This document shows positions 36,160 to 46,000 of a DNA stretch of 48,596 nucleotides, piece by piece. The DNA comes from Candidatus Kuenenia stuttgartensis. GTDB lineage: Bacteria > Planctomycetota > Planctomycetia > Planctomycetales > Planctomycetaceae. Location of the stretch: contig CAMDPK010000036.1 in the NCBI GenBank assembly GCA_945904015.1, forward strand, positions 1-48,596, given 5' to 3'. The notes below the pieces were generated by a model, which saw only the letters and a program-made list of their open reading frames with translations, was not told the origin of the DNA and searched no databases. A program made the translations under genes and the position numbers. The number at the start of each line of letters is the position of its first letter. The stretch's first letter is position 1.

Positions 36160-37929
36160 ATGTGGATGTTCATGAACAACAGTCGGCTCCAGAATCTGAT
36201 TCCACGTCTTGGCGCTGCCGGATGCAGTTTCGTTTGTCTCGGGGGGATTTTTGCCGGTTGCGGCGAGCGGTCGCCAGAGCTTGTGCAACGGGTTGCTCAG
36301 CCCCCAATGGTCGCCGCATCCAAGAATCCATCTGTCGAGCCAAAACCAGATCCGCACGGAGTGGTGTTTGAAGAGGTCGCCCAGAAGTTGAATTTGGCGT
36401 ACATTTGGCCCAAGCAGCCGCGGCCCATGCGAACGAATGAAGCCTTCGGTTGTGGCTGTGCGGCGTTCGACTTTGATGACGATGGTTGGCAAGACATTCT
36501 GCTGGTTGCCGATCCCAATCCGGTGCTGTATCGCAATGTGGAAGGAGGGCAATTTGTCGATGTTACAGAGAAGATGGGCCTTAAGCAGTCAGGCACACGT
36601 GATTGGATCGGATGTGCAATCGGCGACTACGACGGCGATGGCTGGTTGGACATGTTGCTGACTGGACTGCATCGCCTGGCGTTATTTCGCAATCTGGGGG
36701 GACAGCGCTTTGAAGAGACCACCGTTCAGGCCGGATTGGATCCGCGCAATCACGATCATTGGGGATCTGGCGCGGGCTTCATGGACCTTGACGGAGATGG
36801 GTGGCTGGATTTGGTCATCCTGAATTATGTGGTCTTTGGTCCGAAATCGAAGCAGTACTGCGAGCTGCGCCCGGGGGTCAAATCGGGATGTCCGCCGAAA
36901 GAGTATCCGCCGGAGAAAGGGGAGATTTGGCACAACACAGGACACGGTGGATTCGAACTCGTTCCGCATGAGCAAGGGATGGAGTTGACGAATGGTCCTG
37001 GATTGGTGTTGGCATTCGCGGATCTCGACAACGACGGGCGAATGGATTTTTACATCGGGAATGACGGACAGAACGGCGAGTTGCTGCACAATTTGGGAGG
37101 GATGAAATTTGAGAATCGCGGGATTGCGTCAGGTGTGGCATTTGGCCGTGATTTGTCGGCCATGGCTGCGATGGGAGCGGATTGGGGGGACTACGACCGC
37201 GACGGGAAACTCGATTTGACGGTTTCCAATTTTGATCGGTATTCGTTCGCAGTGTTTCGGAATCAAGGGGATATGTTCTTTACCGACGTGGCGGGGCCGA
37301 CCGGTGTCGAGCGGATCACGATGTCGCGGCTCGGATTTGGTTCGCACTGGATGGATTTCGACAATGACGGCTGGTTGGATTTGGCGTTTGTGAATGGGCA
37401 TGTGTACGACAACGCCAGTGAGGTCGATCCGAACTCGACGTATCGCCAACCGACTTTGCTGTTGCGGAATGAACACGGAAAAAGATTTGTCGACCTAGTC
37501 CCCGTGTTGACTCCGGACGTGGGACGGCCGCTGGTGGGACGTGGTTCGGCCACGCTCGACTTTGATAACGATGGTCGGATGGACTTACTCGCCGTCGATT
37601 ATGAAGGTCCGGTGATGTTGCTGCGAAATCGTTCGCAGACCGATCATCACTGGTTGAAGCTGAACCTGCGCGGAAACGCTCCCAACCGATTCGCCTATGG
37701 AGCCCGCGCGGTTGGCAAGGTGGGAAATCAAAGCTGGATCACCGAAATCTCGCCTGCTTCCAGCTACCTGTCGTCGAAAGACCTGCGGATTCATTGGGGG
37801 CTGGGACATTCCGAAAAGCTGGACTCACTGACGATCCGTTGGCCGTCGGGGCGCGAGCAAGTTTGGCACGATGTCGCCACCGATCAGATTCTCACCCTTG
37901 AAGAATCGGCCACAGAAGTCACTCGCTGA
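36160..37929 (+). CDS. FG-GAP/VCBS repeat lipoprotein with C-terminal ASPIC/UnbV domain (2)
   Basis: About 589 residues. A lipobox (GGIFAGCGE) follows a hydrophobic stretch. The start is unclear: GTG 36148 and ATGs at 36160, 36166 and 36172 are in frame with no clear ribosome site. Seven DxDxDG blades are visible (DFDDDGWQDILLVAD, DYDGDGWLDMLLTGL, DLDNDGRMDFYIGND, DYDRDGKLDLTVSNF, DFDNDGWLDLAFVNG), then the ASPIC/UnbV end (HWLKLNLRGNAP, LRIHWGLGHSEK, IRWPSGREQVW). Its relation to the protein at 27668 is paralogous. Convergent with asparagine synthase, 33 bp apart. Confidence 0.88.
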   Translation: MWMFMNNSRLQNLIPRLGAAGCSFVCLGGIFAGCGERSPELVQRVAQPPMVAASKNPSVEPKPDPHGVVFEEVAQKLNLAYIWPKQPRPMRTNEAFGCGCAAFDFDDDGWQDILLVADPNPVLYRNVEGGQFVDVTEKMGLKQSGTRDWIGCAIGDYDGDGWLDMLLTGLHRLALFRNLGGQRFEETTVQAGLDPRNHDHWGSGAGFMDLDGDGWLDLVILNYVVFGPKSKQYCELRPGVKSGCPPKEYPPEKGEIWHNTGHGGFELVPHEQGMELTNGPGLVLAFADLDNDGRMDFYIGNDGQNGELLHNLGGMKFENRGIASGVAFGRDLSAMAAMGADWGDYDRDGKLDLTVSNFDRYSFAVFRNQGDMFFTDVAGPTGVERITMSRLGFGSHWMDFDNDGWLDLAFVNGHVYDNASEVDPNSTYRQPTLLLRNEHGKRFVDLVPVLTPDVGRPLVGRGSATLDFDNDGRMDLLAVDYEGPVMLLRNRSQTDHHWLKLNLRGNAPNRFAYGARAVGKVGNQSWITEISPASSYLSSKDLRIHWGLGHSEKLDSLTIRWPSGREQVWHDVATDQILTLEESATEVTR

Positions 37930-37962
37930 AGAGCCAGCACTCGCATTGCAAATCGGGAATCG

Positions 37963-39954
37963 TCAAAAACTCAACAAGTTGCCTGACGGGCAACTCGCAG
38001 GTGGTTCGACGGGGTCGAGAAACATGCGTTGCCAGAGTTCCAGACAGAGCAGTGCCCACAAGCGGTGAGAGTGGTCGTTTTTGGATTGGACGTGTTCGTC
38101 GAACAGGCGATGCACGGCGGATGGCTCGAAGAGGCCGCGTGAGAGCGTGCGCGAGTCGAACAGCACGTCGCGAAGGAACGGCTGCAACTCGCCGCGAAAC
38201 CAATTGGCGAGCGGGACGCCGAAGCCCATTTTACTGCGGCGCTGAATCGAAGGCGGCAGCAAGTCGGCAAACGTGTCGAGCAGGATTTGTTTGCCTTGCT
38301 TGCCGCACAGCTTCAATTCGATCGGCATCCGCGCGGCGAGTTCCATGACCTCTTGATCGAGGAACGGGCTGCGGCATTCGAGGCTGAAGGCCATGCTGGC
38401 GATGTCCACTTTCGTCAGAATGTCGCACGGCAGGTAGGTCAACACGTCGGCGCAGGTCGTGCGCGTGATGAAGTCGCGACTGGGACATTCGGCATACGCT
38501 TGCATCAGAAAATCGCCGGCGTCGAACTCGCCGAGTTCTGCGGCGAACTCCGGTCGATACAGTTCGCGCCGCAGAGATTCCTCGAAGATGCCGATCCAGC
38601 GGAGATATCGTTTTTCGGGCGTCTCGCCGAGCGCGGCAAGAAACCGTTTGCCGCGCCGCAACAGCGAACGGTGTCCCGCTCCCGAAGGTAGACGTTGCCA
38701 GAGCTTCGACGTGATGAGCCGCCTGAGCGGCCCCGGCAATCGGTCGAACCTCGAAGCGAGCTTCACCGCCAAATACCGCGTGTAGCCGGCGAACAATTCG
38801 TCGCCACCGTCTCCCGACAGCGCAACCGTGACGTGTCGCCGAGTCATCTCCGAAAGGTACATCGTCGGGATCGCCGAGCTGTCGGCGAATGGTTCGTCGT
38901 AGTGCCAGATCAACTTCGGCAGGATTTCGAGCGCGTTGGGCGTGACGACCAGTTCGTGATGCTCGGTGCCGAGATGGTTGGCAGCCTCGCGTGCGTACGA
39001 CCGCTCGTCAAATTCTTTGATCGGAAAGCCGATCGAGAATGTGTGAACTGGCCGATCGGATTGTTCCTGCATCAAGCCGGTGATGATCGTCGAGTCGATG
39101 CCGCCGGAGAGAAACGCTCCCAGCGGCACGTCGCTTCGCATTCGCAGCCGAACAGCTTCAGTCAGCGTGCGACGCAATTCGCGTTGCCAGTCGGCTGCCG
39201 TCGTGGGGCACGTTTTCAACGTGCCCGAATTGGGATCGGAATGAGCACGTTGAAAACGTGCTCCACTTTCGTACGGTGGTCGCCAATAGCGGCGAACCTC
39301 AAGGCGGCAGTTCTCGAACAGGGCGACGTGTGCCGGCGGGAGCTTGTGATAGCCCTCCAAGATGCAGTCGGGATACGGCACGTACTGGTAGCAGAGGTAC
39401 GAGTCGATCGCTCGGCGGTTCAATCGACGCGGAGCATTGGGGACGAGCAGCAGCGATTTCAGTTCGCTGGCGAAGGTCAGTTGGCCGCGATCGAGCCGAT
39501 AGAACAGCGGCTTCTTGCCGGGTCGGTCGCGAGCCAGCAGCAGCCGCTTGCGGCGGTCGTCCCAGATCGCGAAGGCAAACATGCCACGCAACCGCTGCAC
39601 GCAGTCGGGGCCGAGGTCTTCGTAAAGATGGACGATGCACTCAGTGTCGGTGTTCGTGCGGAAGCGATGGCCGCGGGCTTCGAGGTCTGCTCGGAGTTCG
39701 CGGTAGTTGTAGATTTCGCCGTTGAAGACGATCCACACGGATTCGTCTTCGTTGGCGAGCGGCTGATGGCCGGTGCTCAGGTCGATGATCGAGAGGCGGC
39801 GGAAACCGAGGGCGGCCCCTCGCCCCTCGCCACTGAAATACGTCCCCGAATCGTCCGGGCCGCGGTGCGCGATGGCGGAAATCATCCGTTCGAGCGTCGC
39901 GGGCGAAAGCGGAGCAGCGTCGGCGGTCCAAGCTGCTCCGGCGATTCCGCACAT
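37963..39954 (-). CDS. asnB: Asparagine synthase (glutamine-hydrolysing)
   Basis: 663 residues. Uses glutamine and ATP to amidate aspartate or a related acid. The true start is ATG 39954, which puts the nucleophile Cys at position 2 after Met (MCGIAG), with GAGGA upstream; the 22-residue extension before it is spurious. Ntn glutaminase: AHRGPDDSG, SIIDLSTGHQPL, FNGEIYNY. Synthetase: DVPLGAFLSGGIDSTII (ATP loop, about 285), LSGDGGDELFAGY, and FLDQEVMELA. A 64-bp palindromic repeat (39203-39266) adds about 21 residues at 229-251, in the linker between the domains. Could be a cell-surface or exopolysaccharide AsnB homologue. Confidence 0.93.
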   Translation of the reverse strand: MCGIAGAAWTADAAPLSPATLERMISAIAHRGPDDSGTYFSGEGRGAALGFRRLSIIDLSTGHQPLANEDESVWIVFNGEIYNYRELRADLEARGHRFRTNTDTECIVHLYEDLGPDCVQRLRGMFAFAIWDDRRKRLLLARDRPGKKPLFYRLDRGQLTFASELKSLLLVPNAPRRLNRRAIDSYLCYQYVPYPDCILEGYHKLPPAHVALFENCRLEVRRYWRPPYESGARFQRAHSDPNSGTLKTCPTTAADWQRELRRTLTEAVRLRMRSDVPLGAFLSGGIDSTIITGLMQEQSDRPVHTFSIGFPIKEFDERSYAREAANHLGTEHHELVVTPNALEILPKLIWHYDEPFADSSAIPTMYLSEMTRRHVTVALSGDGGDELFAGYTRYLAVKLASRFDRLPGPLRRLITSKLWQRLPSGAGHRSLLRRGKRFLAALGETPEKRYLRWIGIFEESLRRELYRPEFAAELGEFDAGDFLMQAYAECPSRDFITRTTCADVLTYLPCDILTKVDIASMAFSLECRSPFLDQEVMELAARMPIELKLCGKQGKQILLDTFADLLPPSIQRRSKMGFGVPLANWFRGELQPFLRDVLFDSRTLSRGLFEPSAVHRLFDEHVQSKNDHSHRLWALLCLELWQRMFLDPVEPPASCPSGNLLSF
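39203..39266. repeat. Double-hairpin palindrome inside asnB
   Basis: Hairpin 1 (39206-39226): GGGCACGTT, TTC loop, AACGTGCCC. Hairpin 2 (39243-39263): GAGCACGTT, GAA loop, AACGTGCTC. The two hairpins are also complementary to each other, and GTGG/CCAC closes the outside. Same family as 48481-48540. It lies in a coding gene without breaking the frame. Confidence 0.85.
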
Positions 39955-40118
39955 GCTGAGTCCTCGCGATCCAAGTCCGATGTTCGTTGCGGAAGATAGC
40001 AATGAAAAGGTGCGTGACAAATCGGAATCGCGAGGGTAACGTCACGGCCACAAATCCAACGGCCCGTTCGCGGCCAAGTTCTCAGGCGATTCGCCTCATC
40101 TCAGAAAAGGTTCTCGTC

Positions 40119-40364
40119 ATGAAAGAAATCACGCGCCCCAATTGGTTCCGTCACATCGAACAGGTGTTGCGGTCGAAGCATTATACGCGGATCGCCGAGG
40201 GATTGGCGGGAGCTCCCGTGGACGAAGCGTTGGTCGCGATCACGGCCGACCTGATGCACATTTGCCATCGCGCTGGCTTGTCGTGGGAGGACTTGGCGGC
40301 TCGCAGTCAGCGGCTGTGCGAGCGAGAAGAAACAGACCTGCGGCCGACGTCGCACGCGGCGTAG
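40119..40364 (+). CDS. Small conserved-looking hypothetical protein
   Basis: 81 residues, starting at ATG 40119 with AAAGG 8 nt upstream. Helical: FRHIEQVLRSKHYTRIAEGL, then LVAITADLMHICHRAGLSWE, then a charged tail. No signal peptide or membrane segment. It is convergent with zwf (2 bp between stops) and divergent from asnB. No family recognised; the good ribosome site and codon pattern support a real gene. Confidence 0.65.
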   Translation: MKEITRPNWFRHIEQVLRSKHYTRIAEGLAGAPVDEALVAITADLMHICHRAGLSWEDLAARSQRLCEREETDLRPTSHAA

Positions 40365-40366
40365 CG

Positions 40367-41962
<1,596 letters not shown>

Positions 41963-42174
41963 GGCGTATCCTTGCGAGCGAAACCGACCTGTGGCCGTCC
42001 AGGTGCGGGACGCGTTCGCTTTCCATTGGTTCGCCCCAGCAGTTCGCGGAACGGTCAATCCGGCACAAAACCGAGTCGGACCGATGGGTTGAATCTCAAG
42101 TGGTGCGGCATCATAATCCGCCCCTTCTTTCCAGAACACTGTCGCGAGAACTTGGCTCTCATAAGGTGCGATTG

Positions 42175-42459
42175 ATGACGAGGATGAGCACAACGGATAT
42201 CAAGAAACGCCGCAAGAAAAAGGCGCGGCTGAAAAAGAAACTCGTTTGCCGGTTCTGCCCGGACGGATGCGACAGCCCGCCGCGGCCGATCTACGTCGAC
42301 TACAAAGACCTGAAGACGCTGCGTCTGATGGTCAGTCGGACGTCCACGATCATCGGACGTCGTCGCACAGGCAGTTGCGCGAAGTATCAGCGAGCCGTCA
42401 AGGAAGCGGTGCTGCGTGCTCGGTTCATGGCGTTGTTGCCGTACGTTCCGGAAGAGTAA
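42175..42459 (+). CDS. rpsR: Small ribosomal subunit protein bS18
   Basis: 94 residues. A lysine/arginine-rich N-terminus (KKRRKKKARLKKK) precedes CRFCPDGCD (zinc-type cysteines), then the conserved YVDYKDLKTLRLMVSRTSTI, GRRRTGSCAKYQRAVKEAV and ARFMALLPYV, unmistakable for bS18, which binds 16S rRNA with bS6 in the platform of the 30S subunit. Start ATG 42175 has AAGGT 7 nt upstream; ATG 42184 is possible. The usual partners rpsF and rplI are absent here. Confidence 0.95.
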   Translation: MTRMSTTDIKKRRKKKARLKKKLVCRFCPDGCDSPPRPIYVDYKDLKTLRLMVSRTSTIIGRRRTGSCAKYQRAVKEAVLRARFMALLPYVPEE

Positions 42460-42564
42460 CCATCGCGAGGGCGTCGCCGTTCGCGTGATTGGCTGGTTCT
42501 GGTCTCTGGCCCGTGGGAAAGACGTGTTTGTCGTCTCGCCCACATTCTTTTTTGGTGAGCACTC

Positions 42565-43932
42565 ATGTCTGCACTGCTGAATAACCCCAAGCGTGGAGCG
42601 GACGTTTTGGCCCCACGTCCGTTGATTGAAGTTCGCCAAGTCTTGGTCGAGTCGAATCCTTTCGGCCCGGAGCAAGTCAAACAACTCCGCGCAGCCGTCG
42701 TTGGCACTCAAGTCGGCGATGTGCGGCAAGTGCTGGCTGAGTTGCTCAACCAAGTGCTGGATGGCGACGCCTCCAAACGCAACCATCTCGCGCTCGGCAT
42801 TGCCAGCTACTTGATGGCTCGGCACGTTCAGGCAGTCGAGTATCTCTCGAAAGTGAGCGGCGACGCGACGGGAGCGTTCTATTTGGCGCAGTCGCTGGTC
42901 TCGTTGGGCCGATTTGATGAGGCTGCTGGGAATTTTCAGCAGGCGGCAGACCTCGGCTGGGATGCCGTCGACTGCACGCTGCTGCGAGCCGGTGCGATTC
43001 GACAAGCCGGTCGGTTGGAAGAGGCCGAACAAATCATCCGCAGCACGGCGCGACAAGGAGCCACTCGCGCCGAGTACTCCTTTCAAATGGGTTGTATCCT
43101 GGCCGAACGCAGTGACACGTTTGGCGCGATCGAGTACTTCGAGCGGTCGGTGGACATGGACCCGCATCACACGGGAGCGTTGTTCCGTCTCGCGAATTTG
43201 AACAATCAACTTGGCAACGATGACGACGCGATCAAGCTGTTCGAGCGGTCGCTGTCCCGCCCGCCGTTCTTTTTGGGAGCTCTCATCAACCTGGGCCTGA
43301 TGTACGAGGACCAGGAGATGTATCCGGCCGCCGCGTTCTGTTTTCGCCGCGCGCTGGAATTTGATCCGACCAACGAACGCGCCCGCTTGTATCTGAAGGA
43401 TACCGAAGCTGCCGGCGACATGTTCTTCGATGAAGACACCGCCCGCCGTAATCGCGAGATGGAAGCGGTTCTGGTTGTACCGATCTCTGACTTCGAGCTG
43501 TCGGCCCGCAGTCGCAACTGCTTGGACCGAGCTGGCATTCATTCGTTGGGCGATCTGACCCGCGTGACCGAGGCGGAATTGCTTTCGAACAAGAACTTCG
43601 GCGAGACCTCGCTGAAAGAAGTTCGCGACGTGATGGCTGCCAGGGGGCTGACGATTGGTCAGTCGCTGGGTGCCGCGAAGCCGGCCGCCGTAACCTTCGT
43701 GCGGGAAGATTTGGCCCCGGAAGTTCGGGCGAAGATGGAGTTGACGGTCGCGGATCTCAATCTCACCGTGCGTTCGCGAAAGTGCCTCTCCCGATTGGGG
43801 ATCACGACGTTGGGCGAGCTGGTCTCGAAATCCGCCGACGAATTGTTGACGGTTCGGAACTTCGGCGTGACGTCGCTGAACGAAATCCGTCAAAAGCTGA
43901 CCGAGATGACGATGTCGCTCCGCAACGAATAG
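42565..43932 (+). CDS. TPR protein with two RNA polymerase alpha-CTD-like domains
   Basis: 455 residues. Residues 60-300 are TPR units (AFYLAQSLVSLGRFDEAAGN, EAEQIIRSTARQGATRAEY, DAIKLFERSLSRPPFFLGA). The C-terminus holds two copies of the alpha-subunit C-terminal domain: about 310-370 (ISDFELSARSRNCLDRAGIH, NFGETSLKEVRDVMAARGL) and about 395-455 (VADLNLTVRSRKCLSRLGI, NFGVTSLNEIRQKL). Compared with E. coli alpha, Arg265, Cys269, Gly296 and Ser299 are kept in both; Asn268 is kept in the first and Lys in the second; Lys298 is Thr in both. No signal peptide, so cytosolic. It may bind UP-element DNA or a transcription factor. GGTGAG lies 6 nt before the ATG. Confidence 0.9.
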   Translation: MSALLNNPKRGADVLAPRPLIEVRQVLVESNPFGPEQVKQLRAAVVGTQVGDVRQVLAELLNQVLDGDASKRNHLALGIASYLMARHVQAVEYLSKVSGDATGAFYLAQSLVSLGRFDEAAGNFQQAADLGWDAVDCTLLRAGAIRQAGRLEEAEQIIRSTARQGATRAEYSFQMGCILAERSDTFGAIEYFERSVDMDPHHTGALFRLANLNNQLGNDDDAIKLFERSLSRPPFFLGALINLGLMYEDQEMYPAAAFCFRRALEFDPTNERARLYLKDTEAAGDMFFDEDTARRNREMEAVLVVPISDFELSARSRNCLDRAGIHSLGDLTRVTEAELLSNKNFGETSLKEVRDVMAARGLTIGQSLGAAKPAAVTFVREDLAPEVRAKMELTVADLNLTVRSRKCLSRLGITTLGELVSKSADELLTVRNFGVTSLNEIRQKLTEMTMSLRNE

Positions 43933-43942
43933 CTCGTCATGC

Positions 43943-43994
43943 CGTAGCCCGGACGCCTACGTCCGGGCGGTCGGACGTAGGCGTCCGACCTACG
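43943..43994. repeat. Double-hairpin palindrome between convergent genes
   Basis: Hairpin 1 (43947-43964+4): GCCCGGACG, CCTA loop, CGTCCGGGC. Hairpin 2: GGTCGGACG, TAGG loop, CGTCCGACC. GTAG and CTAC frame the outside. It lies after the TPR/alpha-CTD gene and its right edge supplies the TAG stop (43990-43992) of the convergent DUF1501 gene. Confidence 0.8.
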
Positions 43995-45462
43995 CCAGGA
44001 TTCCCGTGACCACTTCGCCGGCGACGTCGGTGAGTCGGAAGTCGCGGCCGTTGGAGCGGTAGGTCAGTTTCTTGTGGTCCAGGCCGAGCAGGTGCAGGAC
44101 CGTCGCGTGCAGGTCGTTGACATGCACCTTGTCGACGGCCGCTTTGAAACCAACGCCGTCGGTCTCGCCGTAGCTGGTGCCCCCTTTCACGCCGCCGCCC
44201 GCGAACCAATAGGTGAAGGCGTGCGGATTGTGGTCGCGGCCGGTGCCGCCCTTTTGCACGATCGGCAGCCGTCCGAACTCGCCGCCCCACACGACCAGCG
44301 TGTCGTTCAACAACCCGCGCTGAGCGAGATCATCCAGCAGCGCGGCGATCGGCTGATCGGTTTCCTGCGCGAAGCCAGTGTGATTCTGAGCGATGTTCGC
44401 GTGACCGTCCCAACTCCGCTCGTTCTCCATGCCGCCGGAATAAATCTGCACGAACCGAACGCCACGCTCGACCATTCGCCGAGCGATCAGGCATTGCTTG
44501 GCGAAGTGTTCGCATTTTTTGTTGTCGAGTCCGTACTGCTTTTGGATGTGTTCCGGCTCCGTTTCGATGGCGAGCGCCTCCGGTGCGGCGGATTGCATCC
44601 GATACGCCAGCTCGAAACTCTCGATTCGCGCGGCGAGTTCCAACTCTTCCGGCTTGGCCTTCAACTGCTGCCGGTTGAGCCGTGCGAGCAAATCAAGCTG
44701 CGCTCGCTGCTGCGGGTCGGTCATCTCGGCCGGGCGCTTGAGATTGTCGATCGGCTCACCTTGCGGCTTCAGCCACGTCCCTTGGAAGACGCTCGGCAGG
44801 AAGCCGGCTCCCCAATTCTGTGAGTAGCCTTTGGGCAGCCCGCGACCGAGCGGATCGGACATCACGACGAACGCGGGCAGGTTTTGGCTTTCGGAGCCTA
44901 GCCCGTAAGTCGCCCACGAACCGACGCACGGCCGGCCCATATTCGGTGAGCCGGTATTGATCATGAACAGGGCAGGGCTGTGATTGTTCGACTCGGTCCA
45001 GCATGAGTGGATGAACGCCATTTTGTCGACATGCTTCGACAGATTCGGAAAAATTTCGCTGACCCAGGTGCCGCTCTCGCCATGCTGAGCCCATTGAAAC
45101 GGCGACTTCATCAGCGGCCCTACCTGAGCGGTGAAGAAGCCGGTGTTCTTGTCGAAGCCCTCCAGTTCTTTCCCATCGAGCTTGGCGAGCGTGGGGCGGT
45201 AGTTCCAGGTGTCGACTTGGCTCGGCCCGCCGTTCATGAACAGCCAGATCACCGATTTGGCTCGCGCCGTGAAATGCGGCTGCGCGGGGGCCAGCGGATT
45301 CAGTTTCCGATCCGACGCGGCTGCTGCGAAGGCTGAGGGAGCCAGCAAGCCTTCTTCGGACAGCAACGAAGCGAGTCCCAGGAGGCCGGCTCCACCGCCG
45401 CAGCGGGCGAGAAGTTGCCGACGATTGAGCCCCGCATCGGTTGTCAAACGAAGGTCTCGCAT
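43990..45462 (-). CDS. DUF1501 exported protein (second)
   Basis: 490 residues. ATG 45462 has AAAGGA 5 nt upstream. An N-terminal NRRQLLARCGGGAGLLGLAS gives a Tat-like signal. Motifs of the family: IWLFMNGGPSQVDTWNYRPT, WTESNNHSPALFMINTGSPN, MENERSWDGHANIAQN, WGGEFGRLPIVQKG, GRDHNPHAFTYWFAGGGVKG. Longer than the DUF1501 at 15950 and of a different subfamily. No DUF1549/1553 gene accompanies it here; its 5' side is the hicBA pair, 14 bp away. The last residues and stop overlap a palindromic repeat. Confidence 0.92.
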   Translation of the reverse strand: MRDLRLTTDAGLNRRQLLARCGGGAGLLGLASLLSEEGLLAPSAFAAAASDRKLNPLAPAQPHFTARAKSVIWLFMNGGPSQVDTWNYRPTLAKLDGKELEGFDKNTGFFTAQVGPLMKSPFQWAQHGESGTWVSEIFPNLSKHVDKMAFIHSCWTESNNHSPALFMINTGSPNMGRPCVGSWATYGLGSESQNLPAFVVMSDPLGRGLPKGYSQNWGAGFLPSVFQGTWLKPQGEPIDNLKRPAEMTDPQQRAQLDLLARLNRQQLKAKPEELELAARIESFELAYRMQSAAPEALAIETEPEHIQKQYGLDNKKCEHFAKQCLIARRMVERGVRFVQIYSGGMENERSWDGHANIAQNHTGFAQETDQPIAALLDDLAQRGLLNDTLVVWGGEFGRLPIVQKGGTGRDHNPHAFTYWFAGGGVKGGTSYGETDGVGFKAAVDKVHVNDLHATVLHLLGLDHKKLTYRSNGRDFRLTDVAGEVVTGILA

Positions 45463-45476
45463 GTGGTTCCTTTCGA

Positions 45477-45668
45477 TCATTTGTCCTGTTGTGGAATTCC
45501 CAACTGCTGGCAGATGCGTCGAGCCGTGAATTCGAGAATCTCTCGGTGACGCGGAACCGCCGTCTGCTGGCCATTTCCGGCATGTTCCCAAATCGAGTGC
45601 CCGCCACCCTCACGAACGAATTGGCAACCGTGTTTCAGCAAATGCTTCAACAAGTCCTTGCGTTTCAT
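45477..45668 (-). CDS. hicA: HicA-family toxin (mRNA interferase)
   Basis: 63 residues. HicA proteins degrade mRNA through a catalytic His. Seen here: MKRKDLLKHLLKHGCQFVRE, GGGHSIWEH (catalytic His), VPRHREILEFTARRICQQLG. The start overlaps the hicB stop (ATGA at 45668/45665), giving coupled translation. The frame reaches TGA at 45477, 14 bp before the DUF1501 start. Order is antitoxin first. Confidence 0.9.
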   Translation of the reverse strand: MKRKDLLKHLLKHGCQFVREGGGHSIWEHAGNGQQTAVPRHREILEFTARRICQQLGIPQQDK

Positions 45669-45949
45669 GTCGAGGCAGTCTCGGCGACCAACGTGACTCG
45701 TGACGAGGCATTCAACAAGAGATGAATCGGTTCCTCGAGGTCGGCCTCCGCATCTGTCGTATTCGGGTCGGGAGTTGGGAGAGCCTGTCCTCGAAGCCAG
45801 CACGTTTCGGCCATGTCCACCAAAGCACTGGAAAGAAGCCGACGCGCCTCATCGAGATCCCGTCCACAGGTGATCGCTCCAGGAAAATCCAAGACCTCCG
45901 CGTGGACTCCACCATCGACGAATTTGAACATGGCTTTGTAGGTCAACAT
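45665..45949 (-). CDS. hicB: HicB-family antitoxin
   Basis: 94 residues. ATG 45949 has GGAGG 8 nt upstream; GTG 45958 is the next candidate. The HicB core is YKAMFKFVDGGVHAEVLDFP, then GAITCGRDLDEARRLLSSAL. The C-terminus (PDPNTTDAEADLEEPIHLL) has no clear ribbon-helix-helix or HTH, so autoregulation may be weak or rest on an unusual fold. Overlaps hicA by 4 bp. Confidence 0.85.
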   Translation of the reverse strand: MLTYKAMFKFVDGGVHAEVLDFPGAITCGRDLDEARRLLSSALVDMAETCWLRGQALPTPDPNTTDAEADLEEPIHLLLNASSRVTLVAETAST

Positions 45950-46000
45950 GTTGGGCACCTCCCGCCCGTAGGCTATTCTCGACGAGCAGCCAGCAACAGC

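Noticed and set aside
38695..39999. A 434-codon open frame on the plus strand
   Set aside because: Antisense to asnB, with no recognisable domain.
42055..43893. A 612-codon open frame on the minus strand
   Set aside because: Antisense to bS18 and the TPR/alpha-CTD gene, both certain; His/Arg-rich composition is typical of a shadow frame.
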